Assembly: GCA_022821805.1 (NCBI GenBank)
Contig: JAJECX010000032.1
Span: 1 to 55,407, forward strand
Direction of reading: 5' to 3'
Length of the DNA: 55,407 bases
DNA from: Anaerolineae bacterium
Lineage (GTDB): Bacteria > Chloroflexota > Anaerolineae > Aggregatilineales > Phototrophicaceae
The notes under the pieces: model-generated
Database searches by the model: none
Seen by the model: the letters and a program-made list of their open reading frames with translations, nothing else
Told to the model about the DNA's origin: nothing
Shown: one piece after another, positions 48,202 to 55,407 of the stretch
Layout of the letters: each line of letters begins with the position of its first letter
Position numbering within the stretch: the first letter of the stretch is position 1
Translations under genes and position numbers: made by a program

Positions 48202-49497
48202 TTAACGGGTTGGGATCGGAGGAATATCGCCGGCGGCAAGCTCTTCGGCAAAGAGCTCATTCAAGCCTTCGAGATAATCCATGACGGTAATTTCGCCGGT
48301 CCAGACGCGCTCTACCTCTTCGTAGATGTAGACATCGCTCTTTGGCGGCCAGAAGGTCCAAGTGGTGTAACCGTAGCGGTCATTGGCGGACGCATCCGAC
48401 AGATCGGCATAGACCCGGGCGATACGCGGGTCAAGCTCGCCCATGACTTCTTCCGAAATGGTGACCGGAGCGGGTCCCTTACGGCAATCGGTCAGCATCT
48501 TGCCCTGCGTTGCTGGGGAGAAGTACCAAGTCAGGAACTGCGCGGCCGCTTCCGGATGGGGGCTGTTGGCATTGATGGAACTGGTATTGCCCATGCCAAT
48601 GGTGAAGTAGTCGGTGCCGTCGTGGCTGGGCACGGGCACCCAATCCCAGTTTTGGCCGGTCTCGGCGAAGTATTCGCCCAAACTGCGGATGGCCCAACTG
48701 CCTTCGATATTCATCGCCGCGGTGCCATCGGCGAACATCGCCCGGCGGGTCGCGCCGTCGTTGGTGAAGTAGAGGTCAATGCCGCCGCCATACCAACCAG
48801 CCTGCATGTGCGCGTCCAGGACTTCCATCGCATTCACCATGCTCTCGTCGGTCCAAGGGATCTGCCCGGTCAGCGCCTTGTAGACGTTGTGGGGACCGCC
48901 GATTTGGGTCATATATTCGCCGACGAACCATTCGTTCGAGGGACGCCAACTGGCGTTGCCATGGGAGAAGACAATGTAACCGGCAGCGGCCGCTTCTTCA
49001 CCCAGGGCGTTCAATTCTTCGATGGTGTCGGGCGGCGTCCAGCCGTTGGCTGCGAATACGTCGGTGTTGTAATAGAGCAGCAGCGTTTCAAGCTCATCAG
49101 AGAGGCTGTAGAGTTGACCGTCGACCAAACCGAGGTCAAGCGCCCAGTCGAAGAAGAAGTCACCCCAGCCCATTGATTCGGCGAAGGTGTCCATGGGCAG
49201 GATCAAGCCCGCTTGCGCCATTTCGTATACGAAAGAGGGACCTGGCGTACGGACGATATCGGGTCCGCCACCGCCGGCGACAGCCGTGCGCGTGACATTC
49301 CAGGTGTCGGCTTGCGGCACGATTTCCAACTGTACAGACGGGTCAACTTCGTTGAATTCGAGCATGATAGGACCCCAGCAATCCAGCGTAGAACCTTCGC
49401 CGAACCACATGGTGACCGTGGTGACATCTTGCGCGCCGACGGGCGCCAGCGCCAAGATCAGAACTGCAATCGCAAAAAGAATCTTTATGCCTTTCAT
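48202..49497 (-). CDS. Carbohydrate ABC transporter substrate-binding protein (duplicate B)
   Basis: 431 residues from MKGIKILFAIAVLILALAP with GGAGGAAAC directly before the ATG. A longer frame to 49602 has no such site. Signal peptide ends APVGAQD. Binding-protein motifs TLDCWGPIMLEFNEVDPSVQ, WRPSNEWFVGEY and SDASANDRYGYTTW are nearly the same as in duplicate A. The 5' leader CTCCTCTGGAGTA is also shared, so the duplication included the leader. It follows the MalG-type permease of set 2 (49788-50690) after a 290-bp gap that may hold its own promoter. Together with duplicate A it gives one permease two receptors. Confidence 0.92.
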   Translation of the reverse strand: MKGIKILFAIAVLILALAPVGAQDVTTVTMWFGEGSTLDCWGPIMLEFNEVDPSVQLEIVPQADTWNVTRTAVAGGGGPDIVRTPGPSFVYEMAQAGLILPMDTFAESMGWGDFFFDWALDLGLVDGQLYSLSDELETLLLYYNTDVFAANGWTPPDTIEELNALGEEAAAAGYIVFSHGNASWRPSNEWFVGEYMTQIGGPHNVYKALTGQIPWTDESMVNAMEVLDAHMQAGWYGGGIDLYFTNDGATRRAMFADGTAAMNIEGSWAIRSLGEYFAETGQNWDWVPVPSHDGTDYFTIGMGNTSSINANSPHPEAAAQFLTWYFSPATQGKMLTDCRKGPAPVTISEEVMGELDPRIARVYADLSDASANDRYGYTTWTFWPPKSDVYIYEEVERVWTGEITVMDYLEGLNELFAEELAAGDIPPIPTR

Positions 49498-49787
49498 GTT
49501 TCCTCCTCTGGAGTAATCGAAAACGATTGAGCCACAAAATCGTGTACAACTGCCAGGCTTTTCGCCTTTGCGATCCCCGCCTATAATCGGCGATTCGCGC
49601 ACTCAACTAGCGGTTCCAGCGCGAGTGCTGGCGCAGAAGCGCAGAGAGTTTACACCAAAAACCACAGTGTGGAAAGTCTATCGGCAAATGATAGCGCAAA
49701 GGAAACCGATTGCGCAAGTATCTTTGTCCGGGCGAATCTTACTGACGGCTTCACAGTGAAACGATTGGCGCGCATCTAGTGGGGAGG
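49498..49787. promoter_or_regulatory. 290-bp leader of the second sugar-importer unit
   Basis: A gene-free stretch between a permease stop and the duplicate B start. It holds TTGCGCAA at 49710-49717. On the minus strand the TTGCGC half lies 18 nt before TATCAT, a weak but possible -35/-10 pair overlapping the box. No other strong element was seen. Confidence 0.35.
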
Positions 49788-50690
49788 TCATTCTAGACCG
49801 GTGCCAGTGATCGCCTGAACATAATAGCGCTGGAAAGGCATGACCAGCAAGATCGGCACGATAGCGGCGATCATGGAGCCTGCGAGCAACTCATTCCAGA
49901 TTGTGCCGTATTGTCCAATCGCCAGCGAGATCTCCACTTGCACGACGCGCATTTCCTGACGCGGGGCGATCAGCAGGGGCCAAAAGAAAGAATTCCACTG
50001 GCTGATGAACATCAGCAGACCAGCGGCGACGAGCACCGGCTTGGAAATCGGCATGATGATGCTGACCAGGACGCGCAGCCAGGAGGCGCCGTCCACGCGC
50101 GCCGCGTCGATCAGTTCCTGCGGTATCTCGGCGAAGAACTGGCGGAAGAGGAAGATGACCAGGCTGTTCGCCAAACCCGGCACCAGCAAGCCCTGCCAAG
50201 TGTTGATCCAGCCGAAGTTATTGACCAGGATGTAACGCGGTATCGCCGTGAGGTCGACGGGCACCATAAAAGTGAGCATAATGACCGAGAGGAAGAGAAA
50301 CTGCTTGCCGCGGAACTCAAAGCGGCCGAAGGCGAAACCAGCCAGCGCGTTGGCTGCGCCGCCGATAATGACTGTTGCGATAGCGAGGAAAAAGGAATTC
50401 CCAACCGCGCGTCCAAAACCGCGTTCCAAGAGGTTGTCATAGGCTTCCATGGTGAAGTCCACCGGGAAAAGCGCGCGCCAAGAAAAGGGATAAGCGTATT
50501 CGAAGACTTTGTGATTGGGCGTGAAGGACGCGGCCGCCGCCCACATCAGGGGCACAACGACGATGATGACGCCGATAATCAAGAGGATATAAACAATGCT
50601 TGGCTGCAAATAGGCGGTAAAGGGCCTGGCGTTCTTTTTTGCGTAGGCGTCGCCCTGAGCTCTTTGCCGCGCCACTGTCTGTTCGGACAT
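49788..50690 (-). CDS. Carbohydrate ABC transporter permease (MalG type), set 2
   Basis: 300 residues from MSEQTVARQRAQGDAYA. The ATG 51 nt upstream (50741) would overlap the set-2 MalF stop. First helix SIVYILLIIGVIIVVVPLMW, and EAA loop ELIDAARVDGASWLRVLVSI then IMPISKP. It is partner of the MalF-type permease at 50710-51573. This set carries no ATPase. It is clearly a different subfamily from set 1, so the window holds two distinct sugar importers in one transcription direction. Confidence 0.92.
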   Translation of the reverse strand: MSEQTVARQRAQGDAYAKKNARPFTAYLQPSIVYILLIIGVIIVVVPLMWAAAASFTPNHKVFEYAYPFSWRALFPVDFTMEAYDNLLERGFGRAVGNSFFLAIATVIIGGAANALAGFAFGRFEFRGKQFLFLSVIMLTFMVPVDLTAIPRYILVNNFGWINTWQGLLVPGLANSLVIFLFRQFFAEIPQELIDAARVDGASWLRVLVSIIMPISKPVLVAAGLLMFISQWNSFFWPLLIAPRQEMRVVQVEISLAIGQYGTIWNELLAGSMIAAIVPILLVMPFQRYYVQAITGTGLE

Positions 50691-50709
50691 ATCGGTTAAT
50701 ATAGCCGTC

Positions 50710-51573
50710 TTAATCCTGGCCGCGCAAGACGTACAACTCAACGCCGATAATAACGAAGACGATGACCAGCATCACCGACAGCATCGCCGAAGAAGCGCCC
50801 AGATCGCCATAGAGAAAACCGCGGCGATAAGTCTCGTACATGATCAAGTTAGTGGACAACTGCGGACCGCCATTTGTGAGCAGGAGGATCGGCGCGAACA
50901 TCAAGAAATTGGCGACCGTATCAGCCACCAGCACAAAAGCGAGCACACGCCGCAGCAGCGGAAGTGTAATCTTGGTGAAGGACTGCCAGCTGTTTGCGCC
51001 GTCAATTTTTGCCGCTTCCAGCACCGGCGGCGGGATATTCTGCAAGCCCGCAAGTATGAACAGGCTCCACAAAGGAACGCCAATCCAGGAGGCGATGACG
51101 ATGATGGACCAAAGCGCTTGATCGACGGAATGCAAAAAAGGCTGCCGCGCTATGCCCCATTGCGTCAGGATCCCGTTGATCATGCCCGAGTTCTGATCGA
51201 GCATCAGCCCCCAGACGATGGCGGTTACGTTGAGCGAGACGGCGATGGGCAGCAAGTAGATGCTGCGAAATACGCCGATGCCGGGCAGCTTCTGGTTGAT
51301 CAGGATGGAGAGACAAAGCGCCAGAAAAATCTGAATCGGGTTCACCAACAGGCTGAAGACGATGGTGACCTGGAGCGACTTCCAGAATACGGGGTCGTTG
51401 AATATTCGATTGTAGTTGGCGAAGCCGGCGAAAACGCGTTCGCCACTGCGCAGTGATAGGATGAAGGTGCTTTCCACCAGCGTGGCGATGGTGGGCACGA
51501 GATTGAATATGATGAGCAACAGTAGCGCAGGCGCGAGAAAGAGATAAGGGATGAGCTGTCGGTTCAGGCGCAT
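50710..51573 (-). CDS. Carbohydrate ABC transporter permease (MalF type), set 2
   Basis: 287 residues. It begins MRLNRQLIPYLFLAPALLLL with a short cytoplasmic tail and six helices. The EAA loop VLEAAKIDGANSWQSFTKIT then LPLLRR is intact. It lies between the binding-protein gene 51686-52957 and its MalG partner, in the standard order for a sugar importer. Complete, with nothing unusual. Confidence 0.93.
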   Translation of the reverse strand: MRLNRQLIPYLFLAPALLLLIIFNLVPTIATLVESTFILSLRSGERVFAGFANYNRIFNDPVFWKSLQVTIVFSLLVNPIQIFLALCLSILINQKLPGIGVFRSIYLLPIAVSLNVTAIVWGLMLDQNSGMINGILTQWGIARQPFLHSVDQALWSIIVIASWIGVPLWSLFILAGLQNIPPPVLEAAKIDGANSWQSFTKITLPLLRRVLAFVLVADTVANFLMFAPILLLTNGGPQLSTNLIMYETYRRGFLYGDLGASSAMLSVMLVIVFVIIGVELYVLRGQD

Positions 51574-51645
51574 CTCAACAGTCCACGAAGCTGTGGCCGG
51601 CTTGTTCGCTGCGGATAACTTTATTGATCGGGCAGAAAAGCAAGA

Positions 51646-51662
51646 GCTGCGATAATCGCAGC
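51646..51662 (-). terminator. Intra-operon hairpin after the set-2 binding protein
   Basis: GCTGCGA-TAA-TCGCAGC, a 7-bp stem with a 3-nt loop, 23 nt past the binding-protein stop. There is no T-run, so an mRNA stabiliser or partial terminator is likely. Confidence 0.4.
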
Positions 51663-51685
51663 CCCTGCATTTGCCAGTTCGGTAT

Positions 51686-52957
51686 CTAGCGATATTTCGC
51701 CATTTCGCTTTCGATGCGCTGCACCGCGAGATTCAGCGATTCTTCGACATCGGCGCCGTTGCGGATGTCCTGGAAGATATTCTGCAAGATCTGCTCGTAT
51801 TCCAGGAAGCCCACGCTGACGGCGCGCGGACGCGGATTGACCGTCGCTTCGTCTGCGGCTGTGCGCATGTAAGACATCGGCAATTCATCGAATTCGGCTT
51901 CAGTCGCGAATAACGCGAGCACCGACTGCTGGGCTGGGAAGTCGCCACTGCCCTCGCGCCACCATAGCTCAGCGCCTTCGCCCGTGGAGATGAAATGGAC
52001 GAATTTGGTCGCCGCCTCGACATTCTCGGTGTTGGCATTCACGCCAATATGCCAACTGCCAGTCGGCGTTGCCGGCTCGCCATCGGCGAAATAGGGATGA
52101 CGCGAGACGCCCCACTCAATTTCGAGATCGGCATTTTTGGCGAAGCGCGGGATGTTCCAGGGTCCGCCGACAAACATGCAGATGTTGCCGGTTTCGAAGA
52201 TATCGGGGGGCCAGAATTCCTCGCCCTGCGGCGCCGCGTTCCAAACGTTGAACATGTTGTAGTAGTAGGTGAAGGCTTCAATCCATTCGGGCGAATTGAT
52301 GACACCATCTACTGACAAGCCATCTTCGCCGATCGCATCGCCACCCAGGGACTCCGGCAGCGCTTGCAGCTGATAGATGCGCACCATCTGTTCCCAGATG
52401 AAGCCCCAAACATCAGGCGTGCCATCGCCATCGTCATCGAAGGTCATGGCTTGGGCGAGCTCGGCGATTTCCTCCCAGGTCAGCCGATCATCGGCGCCCG
52501 GCGGTTCCAGCCCAACCCTGTCGAAGCAGCCCTTATTGTAGAAAAGCAACTGCGTTGAAGTGCTGACGGGCGCGGCATAAAGCGTGCCCTCGTAGGAGCC
52601 GGCATTGACTGCGGCCGGCAGCCAGTCTTCCACTTCGTCGCCAGTGAAGACGGGATCCAGCGGCAGCAGCCAATTGCGCAAGGCGTAACCCGATACCAGC
52701 GGCACATCAACCGCAATGATGTCGGGGACGGCGGAACCGGCGCCCAAACGCACCTGGATTTGCGCGAAGAGATCGTTAAAGCCGATCTGCTCCGCTTCGA
52801 TCTCGATACCCGGATTGCGCGCTTCAAACTCTTCAATGAGCGATTCGGCGGGCCAGCCCAGCGTCAGCCAGGTGAGCGTGGTGCTGTCTTGGGCGAGCGA
52901 GGGCAAAGCCACAACTGCCAGCAGCAATGCAATGAAAATGATTCTCTTGGCAAACAT
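51686..52957 (-). CDS. Carbohydrate ABC transporter substrate-binding protein, set 2
   Basis: 423 residues from MFAKRIIFIALLLAVVALPS (signal cut near LAQD), SBP_bac_1 family. AGGAGG lies 9 nt before the ATG at 52957; the frame to 53020 lacks a ribosome site. Mature motifs are LTLGWPAESLIEEFEARNPG, LGAGSAVPDIIAVD, FWPPDIFETGNICMFVGGPW and a C-terminal FLEYEQILQNIFQDIRNG. It is a member of a different subgroup from duplicates A and B. A good promoter is at 53027-53056, making this the first gene of the large sugar-importer unit on the minus strand. Confidence 0.92.
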   Translation of the reverse strand: MFAKRIIFIALLLAVVALPSLAQDSTTLTWLTLGWPAESLIEEFEARNPGIEIEAEQIGFNDLFAQIQVRLGAGSAVPDIIAVDVPLVSGYALRNWLLPLDPVFTGDEVEDWLPAAVNAGSYEGTLYAAPVSTSTQLLFYNKGCFDRVGLEPPGADDRLTWEEIAELAQAMTFDDDGDGTPDVWGFIWEQMVRIYQLQALPESLGGDAIGEDGLSVDGVINSPEWIEAFTYYYNMFNVWNAAPQGEEFWPPDIFETGNICMFVGGPWNIPRFAKNADLEIEWGVSRHPYFADGEPATPTGSWHIGVNANTENVEAATKFVHFISTGEGAELWWREGSGDFPAQQSVLALFATEAEFDELPMSYMRTAADEATVNPRPRAVSVGFLEYEQILQNIFQDIRNGADVEESLNLAVQRIESEMAKYR

Positions 52958-53026
52958 GTGATGAAACCTCCTGAAACTAAGTGATCGAAAATCACAGAAG
53001 CCAAAACGGTGCAGAAACACAACGGG

Positions 53027-53056
53027 ATTCTAACGAGAGTTAATCGGTTGCGTCAA
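53027..53056 (-). promoter_or_regulatory. Promoter of the set-2 sugar importer unit
   Basis: On the minus strand TTGACG (53051-53056), 18-nt spacer, TAGAAT (53027-53032), about 70 nt upstream of the binding-protein ATG. It is divergent from the promoter of the AlbA_2-STAND gene. Confidence 0.5.
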
Positions 53057-53155
53057 GGCATCCGCTAGAACCGGCTCGCTCTCGCCACATTAGAACGCCG
53101 CAATCTGCCCATCGGCTCGCGGTTCGCTGCCGCCGTGCATGACGCACACTTGTGA

Positions 53156-53184
53156 TTGAACAATGAGTACATTCGCGTTATGCT
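53156..53184 (+). promoter_or_regulatory. Candidate promoter of the AlbA_2-STAND gene
   Basis: TTGAAC (53156-53161), 17-nt spacer and TATGCT (53179-53184), 46 nt before the ATG at 53231. Moderate match only. Confidence 0.4.
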
Positions 53185-53230
53185 AATCTGACGGCAACTT
53201 ACCCTTTCTCATAGTCGCAGAGTAAACGAT

Positions 53231-55390
53231 ATGGTAGATTCCGAGCAGGTCAACCAACTCATAAGTCGCACGGAGTCGCGCACTCTTGATTTTAAGCGAA
53301 CTCAATACGACTTGTCTCCTCCTCGGGGAAGCGCTCACAGGGGCTGTCTCAATCTCGTAAAGGACATCCTTTGCATGTCCAACACCCCGCGAGATGGCAG
53401 CGCATTCATATTGACGGGAATTGCGGAAGGCAAGCGCAACACGACTACAGGCATCAAGCAGTCAGTCGACGACAGTCGGATCCAAGACCTTCTGGGTGCC
53501 TGGCTCGAGCCAATTCCTTCCGTCGAATACTATGAACATCACATAGATGACAAGGTTATCGGAGTCTACGAGATACATCCCGTTCAGTCGCGCGGACCAT
53601 TCTATCGGCGTAGAGATCTGAACGGAGCTAAGAACGAACTTTGCGGCGAGTTCTTGAAACGTGATCTTCTGTACTTTCGACGTAGTACGAAAAACGACCA
53701 TGCGCGACCAAGTGATAAGCCGTTTATTGTAGATTGGTTTAGTTCGACTCAAGAGGCTCGTTGGCAGGATTGGGGAGAGTTCAAAGAGTCTAGCTATCAC
53801 TTTGATAGTCGACGACACTTCATTCTGATATCTTCCTCATTTTCACATATTGACCAGTCCACTCTACGGCCATTCGCAAACATCGGTTGGAGCGCTGTTA
53901 TTGATTTTGATTGCGATAGTGATGAGACAGGACTGCTTAAGGCTGTATCCGACGCGGAATATCAGCGCAATATCATCAGAAGTGTAAAGGGAGAATACAG
54001 TTCATTCTCATCTCCGCGCGAGACTTATTGGTTCTTTGCGCGCGGCATGAGCGCTAGAGATAGGACGCGACCGAGAACGGACGACTTTCGCACTTGGCGG
54101 GCATTTTATGGAAGTGAGATTAATCGCCAGCTTGAGCACATTGCGGGCATGCTGCCACCTGCGCCTGTTACGTTTGTCGTCATTTGGAATGATGACGAAC
54201 GAGCGCGATATTTGCGATACACACTTGAATCAACCGGCGTAATTGAGGACGCCAACTATGTAGTGGTATCGGATAACGCCGAAGCATTGCAAGCGAAGGT
54301 TGATGACGACTATGAAACCGTGTTCTTACAACTACCTATTGCACATCTGTCGTCAGGAATACAGGTAGAGTTTTCGCGCCAATCAGCAGAACGCGTGGAA
54401 TACACGCTGCCCTCCGATTCAGGCACACCCATATTGCTGCCTTCCGCGAAAATTTACTGGCTTCAGTCACAGTTGGATGTCGTGCATCTGGGGTTGGGCG
54501 CTTTATCCGTCGCAAGCGACAAAGGGAATGACGGCGAGTCTGATTTCCTCACTGGCGGGACAGTAACATGGCGGGAACTGGACTTGGGTAAGGACGCAAC
54601 TCGAAATCTCACCGCTAATATAACTCGCGTCCTGAGGCAGGAATTGCGAAATAGGGGCACATCACGAGTAGAGATTTGTCATATTCCGGGTGCTGGCGGA
54701 ACGACAATAGCTCGGCGAACATTGTGGGACTTACACGAGGAGTACCCCAGCGTAGTTGTACAATCTGGTGACGTCCGCGGCATAGTTGAACGCGTGGAAT
54801 TCATAGGCGCACAGACCAGGCAGACGGTATTGGCACTGGTCGACAGCGCCGATATTTCTGAACGGGAAATCGAAGACTTGCAGAAACTACTCCAATCTCG
54901 CAATTCAGGCTGTGTATTGCTTAGCGTGTCTCGCAGCAATAGCTTGCCACGACAGACACGACGTAGGTTTGCTTTGGAATCGCGTTTGAGTCAATCGGAA
55001 CTGCCGCGCTTCATTGACAAGTTCATTGCAGCTGTGCCAGACCGTACCGCTGAAATAAGACAGCTTGGCTCAAACAACAACCGAAAGGCGCAAACAGCGT
55101 TTTTCTTCGGACTTACGGCCTACGGCAAGGATTTCAAGGGGCTTGAATCTTACATCAACAGCCGAATCACAGCACTATCGCAGGTGCAGTTGCGGCTGCT
55201 CGCATTCCTGTGCATTGCATACAAGTATGGTCAGCGTGGAATAGCGCCGCAAACATTTCGCAACTTACTAGGTGTATGGTCTTGGATTATAATGGTACTG
55301 TTTCCAATGAGCAAAAGGACGAATTATGGGACAGATACTTCACCCTCGCGCCACAACGACAGAGGCAACCCGCCGAGCTATACAGAATAG
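53231..55390 (+). CDS. AlbA_2 (Schlafen-type) plus STAND P-loop NTPase, SAMD9-like, probably truncated or frameshifted at the 3' end
   Basis: 719 residues in the open frame. Residues about 10-150 match the AlbA_2/Schlafen nucleic-acid-binding domain (TESRTLDFKR, KDILCMSNTPRDGSAFILTG). Residues about 160-440 (WRAFYGSEINRQLEHIAGML, PVTFVVIWNDDERARYL) are an unassigned middle part. A P-loop lies at 484-492 (HIPGAGGTT, then IARRTLWDLHEEYP) with LALVDSADISEREI as Walker B. The GxGGTT form without the usual lysine and the WDL after it recall SAMD9/SAMD9L. Residues 640-705 (LLAFLCIAYKYGQRGIAPQ, FRNLLGV) resemble the helical part after a STAND core. Relatives continue much further. After about 55280 a different frame (YNGTVSNEQKDELWDRYF, QRQRQPAELYRIVKRA) looks more protein-like, suggesting a frameshift. 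An antiviral sensor is inferred. Confidence 0.7.
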   Translation: MVDSEQVNQLISRTESRTLDFKRTQYDLSPPRGSAHRGCLNLVKDILCMSNTPRDGSAFILTGIAEGKRNTTTGIKQSVDDSRIQDLLGAWLEPIPSVEYYEHHIDDKVIGVYEIHPVQSRGPFYRRRDLNGAKNELCGEFLKRDLLYFRRSTKNDHARPSDKPFIVDWFSSTQEARWQDWGEFKESSYHFDSRRHFILISSSFSHIDQSTLRPFANIGWSAVIDFDCDSDETGLLKAVSDAEYQRNIIRSVKGEYSSFSSPRETYWFFARGMSARDRTRPRTDDFRTWRAFYGSEINRQLEHIAGMLPPAPVTFVVIWNDDERARYLRYTLESTGVIEDANYVVVSDNAEALQAKVDDDYETVFLQLPIAHLSSGIQVEFSRQSAERVEYTLPSDSGTPILLPSAKIYWLQSQLDVVHLGLGALSVASDKGNDGESDFLTGGTVTWRELDLGKDATRNLTANITRVLRQELRNRGTSRVEICHIPGAGGTTIARRTLWDLHEEYPSVVVQSGDVRGIVERVEFIGAQTRQTVLALVDSADISEREIEDLQKLLQSRNSGCVLLSVSRSNSLPRQTRRRFALESRLSQSELPRFIDKFIAAVPDRTAEIRQLGSNNNRKAQTAFFFGLTAYGKDFKGLESYINSRITALSQVQLRLLAFLCIAYKYGQRGIAPQTFRNLLGVWSWIIMVLFPMSKRTNYGTDTSPSRHNDRGNPPSYTE

Positions 55391-55407
55391 TCAAGAGAGC
55401 ATAAGGA

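Noticed and set aside
52674..52681. TTGCGCAA inside the set-2 binding-protein gene
   Set aside because: A single copy in coding sequence is compatible with chance and lacks the clustering seen at 24772-24881.

Overview
The window is a catabolic and transport region of a bacterial chromosome. GC is high but not extreme (roughly 55-60% by eye). Most genes lie on the minus strand in long, tightly spaced operons. No rRNA, tRNA, origin or CRISPR array was seen. The mix of sulfatase, several enolase-superfamily dehydratases, Gfo/Idh/MocA oxidoreductases, DUF917 paralogues, sugar ABC importers without their own ATPase and REP-like palindromes resembles Chloroflexota (Anaerolineae/Caldilineae/SAR202-like). 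That assignment is inference, because no phylogenetic marker is present.

Layout. 1-2466: the tail of an IS481 transposase, a sulfatase, and a VapC toxin with an unrecognised partner gene. 2485-19791: five DUF917 (S-methyl thiohydantoin desulfurase family) paralogues, a hydantoinase/oxoprolinase HyuA and a complete dipeptide-type ABC importer. This reads as uptake and ring-opening of a hydantoin- or peptide-like compound. Two foreign-looking pairs interrupt it: RhuM plus a DNA methyltransferase-HNH fusion (8731-11228), and two unknown proteins (16364-18126). 20046-34225: two Gfo/Idh/MocA oxidoreductases, three enolase-superfamily enzymes (one clearly glucarate dehydratase-like), a DapA-type aldolase/dehydratase, a secreted ASST-like protein, a B12-dependent diol dehydratase with fused large and medium subunits, and a MetE-C-domain protein. 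Together they suggest sugar-acid and polyol catabolism. 34416-37252: galactokinase, an SDR and three tiny or broken genes. 37284-41179: a histidine cassette (transcription order hisD-hisC-hisB-hisN). 41252-41464: a MITE with perfect terminal repeats and a 10-bp target duplication. 41586-52957: PfkB kinase, an ADP-ribosylglycohydrolase-family enzyme with an extra C-terminal domain, two sets of sugar permeases and three binding proteins, two of them a tandem duplication. 53231 to the end: an AlbA_2/STAND NTPase that looks like a bacterial SAMD9/Schlafen-type defence protein, apparently truncated or frameshifted.

Two families of small palindromes run through the region. One lies between genes (GGGCGAC..GTCGCCCCTACA) and its stems vary in a compensatory way. 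The other (C-run/G-run palindromes) sits in frame inside genes and is translated as extra peptide, for example TPLGPPEASGG in two unrelated proteins. The best leads are the translated palindromes, the HyuA/DUF917 array, the importer/ADP-ribosylglycohydrolase/PfkB operon, the methyltransferase-HNH/RhuM module, the AlbA_2-STAND gene, the MITE, and the cluster of TTGCGCAA boxes upstream of the 24724 dehydratase.
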